A DNA stretch of 64,000 nt from Betaproteobacteria bacterium (GTDB lineage Bacteria > Pseudomonadota > Gammaproteobacteria > Burkholderiales > SG8-41). The position numbers and the translations under genes are program-made. The notes below the pieces were generated by a model. That model saw only the letters and a program-made list of their open reading frames with translations, had not been told where the DNA came from and did no database searches. Positions 1-8,576 of the stretch are shown here, in pieces. The stretch is taken from contig JAOTVX010000013.1 in NCBI GenBank assembly GCA_029863175.1, positions 1 to 64,000 on the forward strand, written 5' to 3'. Position 1 is the first letter of the stretch, and every line of letters begins with the position of its first letter.

Positions 1-115
1 CCTTCGACAAAATCATCGTCATCGCCGCCGTCAGCGTCGTCTTGCCATGGTCCACGTGCCCAATCGTGCCCACGTTCACGTGCGGCTTCGTGCGCTCAAA
101 TTTGCTCTTCGCCAT
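1..115 (-). CDS. tuf: Elongation factor Tu, N-terminal fragment (runs off the window)
   Basis: Reading the minus strand from the ATG at 113-115 gives [20 protein letters not shown] followed by VDHGKTTL, the N-terminus of EF-Tu with its P-loop (GHVDHGKT). EF-Tu is the GTPase that delivers aminoacyl-tRNA to the ribosome. Only about 38 codons are inside the window; the rest lies to the left. A GGAG Shine-Dalgarno sits six bases before the start. The gene follows tRNA-Tyr, tRNA-Gly and tRNA-Thr on the same strand, the usual tRNA-tufB arrangement of proteobacteria, so it is probably co-transcribed with them from the promoter at 655-683. Confidence 0.97.
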   Translation of the reverse strand, partial: MAKSKFERTKPHVNVGTIGHVDHGKTTLTAAMTMILSK

Positions 116-268
116 TTTTTTGCTCCGTCTTCGCTAATCCATCTCTACCACAACCGCTACCGCCAATCCGAATTCAGCGCCTCGACACAGAATCCGCAAA
201 AAAATAATCAAAAACTTTTGTCTCTCTCATTACAGAATTCGTCGGAGACAATCGTCGAAGACGAATTC

Positions 269-343
269 TGGTGCCCATGGCGCGGATTGAACGCGCGACC
301 TCTCCCTTACCAAGGGAGTGCTCTGCCACTGAGCTACATGGGC
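269..343 (-). tRNA. tRNA-Thr (anticodon GGT)
   Basis: The minus strand folds into a full 75-nt cloverleaf: a 7-bp acceptor stem GCCCATG/CATGGGC, anticodon loop TTGGTAA with anticodon GGT, T-loop TTCAATC, and an encoded CCA end. It is the third tRNA of the tRNA-tuf operon, 153 bases before the EF-Tu start. Confidence 0.97.
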
Positions 344-422
344 GGCGGATCATGTTCTCCGGCGGAACGCACTCCACGGCGTTCTCTCATTTCTCCCATT
401 TGTGTCCGCTGCGAAATTCCTT

Positions 423-496
423 TGGAGCGGGTGAAGGGAATCGAACCCTCGTCGTAAGCTTGGAAGGCTTCTGCTCTACCATTGAGCTACACCCGC
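423..496 (-). tRNA. tRNA-Gly (anticodon TCC)
   Basis: The minus strand gives a 74-nt cloverleaf with acceptor GCGGGTG/CACCCGC, anticodon loop CTTCCAA (anticodon TCC), T-loop TTCGATT and encoded CCA. The anticodon stem has four clear pairs plus a G-A opposition at its outer end. It is the second tRNA of the operon. Confidence 0.96.
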
Positions 497-553
497 CTCG
501 TGTCTGCGTAACCCAACCCCGGCACTATCGGCACCCTGCTTACCCGCAAATCC

Positions 554-640
554 TGGTGGAGGGGGTAGGATTCGAACCTACGTAGGCGCATGGCCAACAG
601 ATTTACAGTCTGCCCCCTTTAGCCGCTCGGGCACCCCTCC
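554..640 (-). tRNA. tRNA-Tyr (anticodon GTA)
   Basis: The minus strand gives an 87-nt class II tRNA with a long variable arm, acceptor GGAGGGG/CCCCTCC, anticodon GTA in loop CTGTAAA, T-loop TTCGAAT and encoded CCA. It is the first gene of the tRNA-Tyr/Gly/Thr-tuf operon and lies just after the promoter. Confidence 0.97.
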
Positions 641-654
641 GAACGAAACCGAGT

Positions 655-683
655 ATTGTGAGTTTTTTCTCCCATAGTGTCAA
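655..683 (-). promoter_or_regulatory. Promoter of the tRNA-tuf operon
   Basis: On the minus strand a perfect -35 box TTGACA (678-683) and a -10 box CACAAT (655-660) are separated by 17 bases. The predicted start lies a few bases before tRNA-Tyr, as expected for a stable-RNA operon. Confidence 0.8.
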
Positions 684-1087
684 TCGCCTAAGGGTTTTGT
701 TGCATTGCGTCTAATATCCTGTGCGTGGCCCGGCGAGCCATCCGCGCCATCAGCCCGACCGACTGCTTACCCCCGCCCCGTTTGAGTGGAATCGTCCCGC
801 CGGATTCGCTGTCCAGATGCGGCAGTTCACGCCCTCGACCGCGTCATCGCGTCTCGGTTCGGGGTACTACCCGTCACCCGGCACATTGCTGAAGCGGTTG
901 CAACAGCGAGGTCGTTGAGAGAGGCATTGTAAGTGTGCACTTACTAATGTTCAGAGCCTTCGAACCATCAGTATTAACTATATATATCAAATTGTTATCG
1001 AGGCCACTCCCACGGGTTAGTTAGGAGAAGCCCGTGCTGGGTAAGCGGGGTGCTCTGGTCGCTAGCCGCGTCTTGCAACCGCTGGTG
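684..1087. other. Intergenic region with no gene seen
   Basis: This stretch between the tRNA operon promoter and the SDR gene stop has only short open frames without family signatures. I see no RNA gene or clear repeat in it. Confidence 0.6.
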
Positions 1088-1816
1088 CTAGTCGCCGCCC
1101 GTGCCGCTCACGCTGGTCCCGCCACACACAAAAACGGTTTGCCCGGTGATATACCCGCTCTCCGGGGCAAGCAGGAAGGCAACCGTGCGGGCGACGTCAG
1201 CGGTCGTGCCGACCCGTTTGACCGGAATGCTGTCGATCACGCGCTGGCGCTTCTCGCTCCCGATTGGATGCCCGTTGTCGAAGAGATCGGTGGCAACCGG
1301 CCCAGGGGCGACCGCATTGACGGTGATACCGTCGGGCGCGAGCTCGAGACACAGCGTGCGTGTCATTCCGATCAACCCAGCCTTCGCCGCCGAGTAGGCC
1401 GTCCGTGCGGTCTTGCCCTGCAACGCCCGTGATGACATGTTGACGATGCGCCCGAACTTTGCCGCGCGCATGCCCGGCGCGAATGCCTGCATCAGGATCA
1501 TAGCGGCCCGGACGTTAAGCGCCAGCACGTAGTCAAGATCGTCGACCGTCGCTTGCTCGAGACGTCCGGGCCGGTTCGCACCGGCGTTGTTGACGAGGTA
1601 GCGCACGGGATGCCGGGCTGCGATTTCAGCCCCCGCCTGCTGCGCAGCCGCGGTATCTGCGAGATCTGCCCCGTGAAACAGCAGCCGCTCATGACGAATC
1701 CGCGGCGGGCGTCGCTGCAACGCAATAACGGTGCAACCTGCGTCGAGCAGATGCTGGGCGATTGCCTCGCCGATGCCGGAGCTCGCGCCAGTAACAACCG
1801 CCACCTCTTCCGGCAT
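1088..1816 (-). CDS. SDR family NAD(P)-dependent oxidoreductase
   Basis: A 242-residue classical short-chain dehydrogenase. The cofactor-binding TGASSGIG is at residues 9-16, NNAG at 76-79, the catalytic serine is near 128, and YSAAK at 141-145 supplies Tyr141 and Lys145. PGPVATDLF follows in the usual place. It should oxidise or reduce an alcohol/ketone with NAD(P) in the cytoplasm; the substrate cannot be read from the sequence. The family resembles FabG-like enzymes, but the gene is alone and not in a fatty-acid operon. It has its own promoter on the minus strand. The start is an ATG with a weak GGGAAAG ribosome site. Confidence 0.9.
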   Translation of the reverse strand: MPEEVAVVTGASSGIGEAIAQHLLDAGCTVIALQRRPPRIRHERLLFHGADLADTAAAQQAGAEIAARHPVRYLVNNAGANRPGRLEQATVDDLDYVLALNVRAAMILMQAFAPGMRAAKFGRIVNMSSRALQGKTARTAYSAAKAGLIGMTRTLCLELAPDGITVNAVAPGPVATDLFDNGHPIGSEKRQRVIDSIPVKRVGTTADVARTVAFLLAPESGYITGQTVFVCGGTSVSGTGGD

Positions 1817-1848
1817 GGCCGTCTTTCCCGTGTCTGTAAACGCGAGCG

Positions 1849-1877
1849 AATCTAAATAAACGCCTGCGGCCTGTCAA
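1849..1877 (-). promoter_or_regulatory. Probable promoter of the SDR gene
   Basis: On the minus strand TTGACA (1872-1877) is followed after 17 bases by TAGATT (1849-1854), about 30 bases before the ATG of the SDR gene. The -35 is perfect and the -10 matches four of six positions. Confidence 0.55.
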
Positions 1878-1989
1878 CAAAACAGGACGCGGCGTGGGCT
1901 GAACGCAGATCAAACCCGGGATCAACCCGCGCGGGATACGTGCTAGAAAAGGTGCTATTCGATCGGCTCGCTCGTGGGACGCGGTCCCC

Positions 1990-3393
1990 TCACGACGAAC
2001 CGGGACCCGAGGCAAGCGCCTCTTGAATGGCGTGTGCCGCGCGCTTGCCGGCGCCGGCTGCGAGGATCACCGTCGCGGCGCCGGTGACCGCGTCGCCGCC
2101 AGCGTACACGAGCGACTTCGAGGTCAGCCCCGTCTGGTCGTCTGCCACGAGGCAGCCCTTCTTGTTCGTGGCCAGACCCTCTGTGGTCCGGGTCAGCAGC
2201 GGATTGGGGGTCGTCCCGATCGCCAGTACTACGTTCTCCACCGGGAGCACAAACTCGCTGCCCTCGATCGGAATTGGCCGTGCGCGGCCCGAGGCATCAG
2301 GCTCACCGAGCTTCATTTTCTGGCACTTGAGGCCGCTTACCCAGCCGCTCCCGTCATCCAGGACTTCGAGCGGGTTGGTGAGCCAATGGAACTTCACGCC
2401 TTCCTCGATCGCGTGGTGGTACTCCTCGACGCGGGCGCTCATCTCCTTGTCGCTGCGGCGGTAGACGATCATCGCCTCCTCGGCGCCCATGCGTAGCGAC
2501 GTGCGCACGGCGTCCATAGCCGTGTTCCCTGCCCCGATCACTGCCACGCGTTTGCCGACGCGCACAGGGGTATCGGCCTCGGGAAACTCATAGCCGCGCA
2601 TCAGGTTGATGCGCGTGAGGAACTCATTGGCGGACATTACGCCGTTCAGGTTCTCGCCGGGGATGCCGAGGAACTGCGGGAGACCGGCGCCGGTCCCGAT
2701 GAATACCGCCGCGTAGCCCATCTTGTTGAACAGGTCGTCGAGCGTCAGCGTCTTGCCGATGATGACGTTACAGATAATCTCGACGCCCATCGCCTTCAGC
2801 AGCCCGATTTCCCAGTCGAGAATCGCCTTGGGCAACCGGAACTCCGGGATGCCGTAGCGGAGCACGCCGCCTGCCGCGTGCAGCGCCTCGTAGATGGTGA
2901 CCGAATATCCGAGCCGCGCGAGCTCGCCGGCGCAGACCAGCCCCGAGGGACCCGCCCCGATGATGGCGACCTTCTCCTTGCGCGTGATCTTGGCCTCGAC
3001 CGAGGGCGCCTGCGTACGCTCCCAGTCGGCCACGTAGCGCTCGAGGTTCCCGATCGCCACTGGATCGAAGCGGTTGGTCATGCTGCACTCGGCTTCGCAC
3101 TGCGACTCCTGCGGGCAGACGCGCCCGCATATCGCCGGCAGTGGGTTGGAGGAGCGCAGCAGCTTCGCGGCGCCGGCCATGTCACCGGCGGCCAGGAGAT
3201 GAATGAATTCGGGAATCGGCACCCGCACCGGGCAGCCGTCCACGCACACCGGGTCCTGGCAGCGCAGGCAGCGCTCGGCCTCGAACGAGGCCCGCGGCGC
3301 GGTGTAGCCTTTGTTCACCTCCTCGAAGTCGTGCGCGCGCACCTCCGGCTCACGCACGGGCATCGTGGTTTTTTCTGCGCGTTTGATGGGCAT
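1990..3393 (-). CDS. NfnB/GltD-like FAD- and NAD(P)-binding flavoprotein subunit
   Basis: A 467-residue protein of the GltD/SudA/NfnB family. Eight N-terminal cysteines (42, 45, 50, 54 and 89, 93, 99, 103) fit two [4Fe-4S] clusters. An FAD Rossmann motif GAGPSG is at 146-151 and an NAD(P) motif GAGNTA at 287-292. This family moves electrons between NAD(P)H, flavin and iron-sulfur clusters. The start overlaps the stop of the NfnA-like gene by one base (TAATG), so the two are translationally coupled. Placed last in an operon with a 2-oxoacid oxidoreductase, it most likely links that enzyme to NAD(P). It could be called the small subunit of glutamate synthase by homology alone, but no GOGAT large subunit is present. 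Confidence 0.88.
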   Translation of the reverse strand: MPIKRAEKTTMPVREPEVRAHDFEEVNKGYTAPRASFEAERCLRCQDPVCVDGCPVRVPIPEFIHLLAAGDMAGAAKLLRSSNPLPAICGRVCPQESQCEAECSMTNRFDPVAIGNLERYVADWERTQAPSVEAKITRKEKVAIIGAGPSGLVCAGELARLGYSVTIYEALHAAGGVLRYGIPEFRLPKAILDWEIGLLKAMGVEIICNVIIGKTLTLDDLFNKMGYAAVFIGTGAGLPQFLGIPGENLNGVMSANEFLTRINLMRGYEFPEADTPVRVGKRVAVIGAGNTAMDAVRTSLRMGAEEAMIVYRRSDKEMSARVEEYHHAIEEGVKFHWLTNPLEVLDDGSGWVSGLKCQKMKLGEPDASGRARPIPIEGSEFVLPVENVVLAIGTTPNPLLTRTTEGLATNKKGCLVADDQTGLTSKSLVYAGGDAVTGAATVILAAGAGKRAAHAIQEALASGPGSS

Positions 3394-4241
3394 TAGCGTG
3401 CCTCCCGGTTCGCCATGCAGGTGAGGCGGTCGAGCGCCTGTTTCTCTTCCTTGACGTAGGCTTTGCTACGACGCATCGCGACGTCGAAGTCCACCTCGTG
3501 GCCGTCAAAACACGGGCCGTCGACACACGCGAACTGCGCTTTGCCCCCCACGTTGACGCGGCAGCCGCCGCACATGCCGGTGCCGTCGACCATCAGCGGG
3601 TCCATCGAGACGAGCGTCTTCACTTTGGGCCCGCGCGTGGTGTCCGCGACGGCGCGCATCATCGCCATCGGGCCGATCGCGACCACGTGGTCGGGCCGTC
3701 CTGGCCCGTCGCCGTCGATAAGCTGCGCGAGGCGCTGCGTGACGAAGCCTTTGAACCCGGCCGACCCGTCGTCGGTGCAGATCTCCAGGTTGTGGCACAG
3801 CGCCTTCAGCTCGTCGGCAAGGATGATGAGTTCCTTGTTGCGCGCGCCGAGGATGGCGGTCGTCTTGTCGCCGCGGGCGGTGAATTCCCGCATCAGGCAG
3901 AGCAGCGCGGCGGAGCCGAAGCCGCCGCCCACGCCGCAGACGTGGCCGCCCGGCGCGATGTCGATGTGCCCGCCCATCGGGCCCGCCACGTCGAGTATCT
4001 CGTCGCCGGCTTCGAGCGCGCAGACGCGCTTGGTGGTGGCGCCGACTTCCTGCACGACGATGGTGAGCGTACCAGCATCGCGGTGGTAGTCGGCAATGGT
4101 GATCGGGATGCGCTCTCCGCCCTCGCGTACCCGGAGCATCACGAACTGGCCGGGCCGCGCGGAGGCGGCGATCAGCGGCGCGTCGAGGCGGAAGAGCTTG
4201 GTGACCGGGGTCAGCCGGCGGGTTTCGATGATGCGAGCCAT
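3393..4241 (-). CDS. NfnA/PyrK-like FAD/NAD-binding, [2Fe-2S] reductase subunit
   Basis: A 282-residue protein of the ferredoxin-NADP reductase-like family that includes NfnA, SudB and PyrK. The FAD-contacting RIPITI is at 44-49, the nucleotide-binding GVGGGFGSA at 103-111, and a C-terminal [2Fe-2S] region has cysteines 224, 227, 239 and 244 (MCGGC...FAC...GPC). The gene lies nine bases after the alpha-beta oxidoreductase gene and overlaps the NfnB-like gene. Together the two would form an NfnAB-type flavoprotein that passes electrons from reduced iron-sulfur clusters to NAD(P)+, possibly by flavin-based bifurcation. Whether bifurcation takes place cannot be told from the sequence. Confidence 0.88.
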   Translation of the reverse strand: MARIIETRRLTPVTKLFRLDAPLIAASARPGQFVMLRVREGGERIPITIADYHRDAGTLTIVVQEVGATTKRVCALEAGDEILDVAGPMGGHIDIAPGGHVCGVGGGFGSAALLCLMREFTARGDKTTAILGARNKELIILADELKALCHNLEICTDDGSAGFKGFVTQRLAQLIDGDGPGRPDHVVAIGPMAMMRAVADTTRGPKVKTLVSMDPLMVDGTGMCGGCRVNVGGKAQFACVDGPCFDGHEVDFDVAMRRSKAYVKEEKQALDRLTCMANREAR

Positions 4242-4250
4242 ATTTTTGTC

Positions 4251-6578
4251 CTAAAGAATCGGATGCTCGTGCATCGCCTTGATCCGCTGCCACCGGCGCT
4301 CGGTCTCGGCCTGGATGCCTTCGACGATCTCAGCGTTTTCCGGTTTGGTGAGGTGGCGGGTCTTGCCCATGAGGTTCAACCAATCCGCAACGGGGCGGCG
4401 GCGGCCCGTCGCGTCCGGATCGTAGGTGAGCGTCGTATGCCCGTGCTCGATCTCATAGAGGGGAAAGAAGCAGCTGTCGATCGCCGCCTGCAGCACAGGC
4501 TGGCTGGAGTCGTCGGGCGTGCGCCAGTTGAGCGGGCAGTAGGACAGGATCTTGCCGTACACGAGCCCCTCGTTCTTCGCGTACCACTGGGCCTTCGCGA
4601 CCTTGCGCATGAGGTCCTCGGGATAGCCCTCGCTCGCGGTGAACACATAAGGCACGTGGCACGCGGCGAAGATCTGCGCGGTGTCCTTGTGGTGGTAGCG
4701 CTTGCCCGGCAGCACCTTGCCGACTTCGCTCGTGGCGGTGCGGTGGCCGAATGGCGTGGAGTACGAGAGCTGGGCGCCGGTGTTCATGTAGCCCTGGTTA
4801 TCGTACTCGAGGATCATCATGCGGTGATTGCGGTTGGCCGCGCCCACTGCCGGGCCCAGGCCGATGTCCATGCCACCGTCGCCGGAGATCATCACGAACG
4901 TAATTTCCTCCTTCGAGGCAGGCAACTCCCCGCGCCGGACGCGCTCGTGATACATCTCGACGAGCCCCGAGAGCGTCGCCGCGCCGTTCTGGAACAGGTT
5001 GTGAATGTAGTTGATGCGGTGCGCCGTCGCGGGGTAGCCGGTCGTCACGACCATGGCACAGCCCGTCTGGAACAGTACCACCACATCGCCTTCCAACGCG
5101 TTGTAGACCTGGTGCAGTGTCGGGAAGGCACCGCAGCCTGGGCACGCGCCGTGTCCGGGACCGATGCGGTTGGGCACCTCGGTCATCTTCCACAGCGGCT
5201 GGAGCTCCACCTTGAGCCGGCCGGTCGCCGGGTCGCGCTGGATCTGCGCCATTCCGCGAGGGATCTCCGCGGCCGTGACCGGCGGCAGGCCGGGGCGCGG
5301 CCGGCTGTCGGGCCGACCGGCTGTGGCGCCGTAATAGGCAAAGGGCTCGTCGACATGTCCCAACTTTGCCGCCGCGATCGCCTGCGCGAAGAACTGCTCG
5401 GCATCGGCCCCGTAGAAGTCTTTGCCACCGAGGCCGTAGATACGCGACAGAACCTGGGTATGGTTCTCCGGGTCGATCTGGATCGCGGCGCGCACTTCAA
5501 GCGAGAGGTTGCCGCCGCCGGCGCCGTAGGAATCTGCGCGGTCGCCGATGGTGACGGCCTTGAGGCGCTTGAGCGCGCGACGGAATTCTTCCGCTGGAAA
5601 CGGCCGCAGCACGTTGGGCGAAAGCACGCCCACCTTCTTGCCCTGCGCCCGCATTTCATCCGCCGCCTCTTTCGCCGTTTCCGCGGCCGAGTTGATAAGA
5701 ATCGTGGCGACCTCGGCGTCGTCCATTTGGTAGGTGTCGAGCACGGGGTAGGGCCGGCCGGTCAGCTTCTCGAGCTCGGCAAGCACCTCGGGGATCACGC
5801 GCCGCGCGGCGTCCATCGCCTGCGAGAGCTGGACCTTGTTGTTGATGAGGTCCGGGTCGTTCATATACGGCCCGAAAGTCGTCGGGTGCTCGGTGTCGAG
5901 CGGCGTGGGCATCGGCGGCCGCTCGCCGAGGAACCGGCGGACCGGCTTCAGGTCGTCGAACACCTGAATGCGGCGCTTCTGGTGGCTCGTGAAGAAGCCA
6001 TCGTAGGCAACGAGCACCGGCAACCGCACGTCGCAGTGCTCGCCGATTTTGACGGCGGCGAAGTTGAGGTCGTACACGGCCTGCGGGTCGCGCGCGCAGA
6101 GCATGATCCAGCCGGTGTTAAGCGCGTAGTAGATGTCCGAGTGGTCGCCGCGGATATCGAGCGGCCCGGAAATGGCCCGCGCCGCAATATTGAGCACCAT
6201 CGGCACGCGCGTGCCGGCCTGGACCGGGAGCTGCTCGAGCGCGTAGAGCAGGCCCTGCGAACTGGTGGCGTTCAACACGCGCCCGCCGCCCAGCGCCGCG
6301 CCGTAGCAGATACCCGCGGCGCCATGCTCGCCGTCGCCTGCGACCATCACAATCTCGTGCTCGCCGTCGGCGCGCATCTTCGAGAGATTCTCGGCGACCT
6401 CGGTCGAGGGCGTGATCGGGAAGTAGCCCATCAGATGGAAGCCGACGTCGCGCGCCGCGAGCGCCGCGGCTTCGTTGCCGCTCTTGAACTCAAGTTTCTG
6501 CCGCACGACGCCCGCCGGAAAGTCCGTCGTGCGGGCTGCAGTGGCCAAGGCCGGTTTCGTCATGGTTTCCCCCATCAT
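4251..6578 (-). CDS. 2-oxoacid:acceptor oxidoreductase, fused alpha and beta subunits
   Basis: A 775-residue fusion. The N-terminal alpha part has the pyrimidine-domain signature YFPITPSTEVAE at 52-63. The C-terminal beta part starts near 470 with GPGHGACPGCG (Cys479, Cys482), further cysteines near 507 and 691 for a [4Fe-4S] cluster, and a thiamine diphosphate motif GDGGMDIG at 566-573 ending in EYDNQGYMNTG at 591-601. These enzymes oxidatively decarboxylate pyruvate, branched 2-oxoacids or arylglyoxylates to acyl-CoA. The substrate is not decided by the motifs seen. The first ATG overlaps the upstream stop (ATGA); an alternative ATG at 6563 has a better GGGGGAA ribosome site. It forms one complex with the gamma-delta protein. 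Confidence 0.92.
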   Translation of the reverse strand: MMGETMTKPALATAARTTDFPAGVVRQKLEFKSGNEAAALAARDVGFHLMGYFPITPSTEVAENLSKMRADGEHEIVMVAGDGEHGAAGICYGAALGGGRVLNATSSQGLLYALEQLPVQAGTRVPMVLNIAARAISGPLDIRGDHSDIYYALNTGWIMLCARDPQAVYDLNFAAVKIGEHCDVRLPVLVAYDGFFTSHQKRRIQVFDDLKPVRRFLGERPPMPTPLDTEHPTTFGPYMNDPDLINNKVQLSQAMDAARRVIPEVLAELEKLTGRPYPVLDTYQMDDAEVATILINSAAETAKEAADEMRAQGKKVGVLSPNVLRPFPAEEFRRALKRLKAVTIGDRADSYGAGGGNLSLEVRAAIQIDPENHTQVLSRIYGLGGKDFYGADAEQFFAQAIAAAKLGHVDEPFAYYGATAGRPDSRPRPGLPPVTAAEIPRGMAQIQRDPATGRLKVELQPLWKMTEVPNRIGPGHGACPGCGAFPTLHQVYNALEGDVVVLFQTGCAMVVTTGYPATAHRINYIHNLFQNGAATLSGLVEMYHERVRRGELPASKEEITFVMISGDGGMDIGLGPAVGAANRNHRMMILEYDNQGYMNTGAQLSYSTPFGHRTATSEVGKVLPGKRYHHKDTAQIFAACHVPYVFTASEGYPEDLMRKVAKAQWYAKNEGLVYGKILSYCPLNWRTPDDSSQPVLQAAIDSCFFPLYEIEHGHTTLTYDPDATGRRRPVADWLNLMGKTRHLTKPENAEIVEGIQAETERRWQRIKAMHEHPIL

Positions 6579-7648
6579 CCGATCAGATCCGGGAACAGCG
6601 GTACGCGCAGCCGGTCAGCAAGACCGGGTGTCTCCGTTTCCGTAGTGAGCGCGCCGCTCGGGCACGACTCGACGCAGCGCAAGCATCCCTTGCAATAGCG
6701 GTAGTCAATGCCCATGAATTCGCGCTCGAACTTGCCGCCTTCCTCGCCCTCGCCCCAAGTCAGACAGAAGTCCGGGCAGACGAGATCGCACACGCCGCAG
6801 TGAATGCATTTCTCGCGGTCGAGGACCGGCATGAGTCCGGTGCGCGATGCGGAAAGATCATTCCAGACCATATTGCCCGGCTCCGGCAGGATGCCGCCGG
6901 CAGGCTGTGTTTCGTAACCCCACGCGGGCTCGGCGCGCGCAGGGGGCAGATCGCCCTCGCCGCGACCGACGCCTTCCAGAACCTCGAACTCCGTGGCACC
7001 GCGCTGAAACGCACGCGTGTTCGAGGCGACGGCTTCGGGATGCCTTCCGGCAAACTCCTCGGTAAGCGCCTCAAGAACCGTATCGGCGCTAAGGAAAGGA
7101 AACGCCCCGCACAAACTTCCCAAGAGCACCGCGTTGGGGCGCGATTTTTCTTCCATCGCGATCCCGAGCGCATTGATACGAATGACGCGCGAGGTGCGCG
7201 GCAGCGCGGCGAGTTCATCGGGAACAGGTCCCGGAGGCGCGTTGAAAATGAATGTGCCGTTCTTGAGCAGCCCCGCGCGCGTCCCCGGGTGACGTAGAAG
7301 GGCCGCATGGAACACGACGACGGCGTCGGGCGTCTCGACCGGTGCGCTGGTGCGGATCGGCCGCTCTGCAGGCCCAAGGCGCACAAACGAGCGCACAAGC
7401 GAGCCTTTCTTTTCGGATCCGTAGGACGAGAAATGGGCGCCGTTCAGGTTCATCCGCAACACGGCGGCACTCGCCAGCACTTGGCCGGCGGCGTGGGCGC
7501 CCAGGCCACCAATCGACTCAAACCGGATCTCGAAGAACCGATCAGCGCACGGCAGGACCACGCTCTGCCCTTCAGCTCCGCTCTCCGAACTGGCAGGAGT
7601 CGGCAAGGGATATTTGAACTCCGCGTCTTTGGGCAGGGGTCGATTCAT
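6575..7648 (-). CDS. 2-oxoacid:acceptor oxidoreductase, fused gamma and delta (ferredoxin) subunits
   Basis: A 357-residue fusion. The gamma domain carries GGLGAHAAGQ at 47-56, the usual gamma-subunit signature. The C-terminal delta domain is a 2[4Fe-4S] ferredoxin with cysteines 281, 284, 287, 291 and 319, 322, 325, 329. It collects electrons from the thiamine enzyme and would hand them to the NfnAB-like subunits. It is the first gene of the four-gene operon and sits behind the FNR-type promoter at 7716-7756. In related anaerobic enzymes, such as phenylglyoxylate dehydrogenase (Pad) of Azoarcus, the same parts are usually separate subunits, so both fusions here are notable. Confidence 0.9.
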   Translation of the reverse strand: MNRPLPKDAEFKYPLPTPASSESGAEGQSVVLPCADRFFEIRFESIGGLGAHAAGQVLASAAVLRMNLNGAHFSSYGSEKKGSLVRSFVRLGPAERPIRTSAPVETPDAVVVFHAALLRHPGTRAGLLKNGTFIFNAPPGPVPDELAALPRTSRVIRINALGIAMEEKSRPNAVLLGSLCGAFPFLSADTVLEALTEEFAGRHPEAVASNTRAFQRGATEFEVLEGVGRGEGDLPPARAEPAWGYETQPAGGILPEPGNMVWNDLSASRTGLMPVLDREKCIHCGVCDLVCPDFCLTWGEGEEGGKFEREFMGIDYRYCKGCLRCVESCPSGALTTETETPGLADRLRVPLFPDLIG

Positions 7649-7715
7649 GTGGCGTTCACCAATGTGACAACAAAATCAGCGCCATTTCATCCATCGTGGC
7701 GCTGGAACAGAATTC

Positions 7716-7756
7716 ATTATCACATTACGTCGGCGCCCATTGTTGACATGGATCAA
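7716..7756 (-). promoter_or_regulatory. FNR/ANR-type class II promoter of the oxidoreductase operon
   Basis: The palindrome at 7743-7756 reads TTGATCCATGTCAA on the minus strand, 9 of 10 matches to TTGAT-N4-ATCAA. A -10 box GATAAT (5 of 6) lies at 7716-7721. The centre of the box is 31 bases from the centre of the -10, which puts it near -41.5, the class II activator position. The predicted start is about 60 bases before the first gene. Confidence 0.7.
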
Positions 7757-8021
7757 GTCTAAACGACGCGTCCTTCGATGGGAATACATGTTGCCGAACC
7801 AAAGTGACCGGGCCCCTTCTCCCTCTTGGATAGCGTGACTTATGCCCGAGTGAGACCGCGGCCACGCTCAATCTGGGCCGGCGCTTCGAACTTTTTCAAG
7901 GACAGCGATGTTTGTGCGGCGCAATGTCCGACCCGCGCCCTCAAGATTTCGCCCGGCTCGATTCGAGCCGCCATCGCGGTCGGCGCTGACGCTCAGCGCT
8001 ATTGGTAGAATCGCGGGCATC

Positions 8022-8551
8022 ATGCTGGAACACGCGCGGCGGGCTGACGCCGCAAAAGGCTGGCTTGTTGTTGCTGTGATCAGCGGCGGGCTGCTGCTCG
8101 ATCAGGCGTTTGAATTCTGGGGACAGGCTCTCACCAATCTCGCGGTGTGGCTGTTGTTTCTCGAGTGGCTGCGCGCGCGGCAAACTGGATCGTCTGGGCC
8201 GTTCCGGTTGCAGCCGCTCCGTTCGTGCTGTTGCTTGCGATCACGGGGGCCGACATTTTCGGGCTCGCGCTGTACTCGATATTCCTCGCATGCATGGCGT
8301 TCGGGCGGACCAAGAAGCTCTATGCCGTCATGTTCGTGCTGGCGCTGGCGATGGAACTCTACGGAACCTGGCTCGGCAATTGGACGTGGTCGCGCACGGT
8401 CCTCTGGCTCGGACTCTCGACACTCAATCCGCCGCTGGCCGCAGGCGCCTTCTACTGCGTGCTCGACTTGCTGGTAATGGCGACCCTCGCCCGAAGGAGC
8501 CGCCGTGCTCTAGCGGTAAACGAGTCCGCGGAGCAGACGAGCGCGGCCTGA
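8022..8551 (+). pseudogene. Small multispanning membrane protein, frameshifted
   Basis: From the ATG at 8022 the frame reads MLEHARRADAAKGWLVVAVI and a first hydrophobic stretch, up to LLFLEWLRAR near 8178. The matching continuation, NWIVWAVPVAAAPFVLLLAI and two or three further hydrophobic segments, is in another frame and ends at 8551. The break is at the run gcgcgcgcgg (about 8171-8180). Joined, the two parts would make a membrane protein of about 175 residues that I do not recognise by family. Either the gene is broken by a one- or two-base indel in a GC run, or the sequence has an error there. Confidence 0.6.
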
Positions 8552-8576
8552 GTCCCGGCACGTGGGGTGCCTGGAG

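Noticed and set aside
721..918. Small plus-strand gene after the tRNA operon promoter
   Set aside because: 65 codons with no ribosome site, no hydrophobic or domain pattern, and Pro/Arg-rich as random GC-rich frames are.
1990..3393. Glutamate synthase small subunit (GltD)
   Set aside because: The family match is real, but there is no large subunit and the gene is coupled to an NfnA-like gene and an oxidoreductase, so an electron-transfer role is more likely.
3498..6698. A 1066-codon open frame on the plus strand
   Set aside because: It lies antisense to three clear oxidoreductase genes, is rich in Arg, His and Ala as GC-rich antisense frames are, and shows no family motif.
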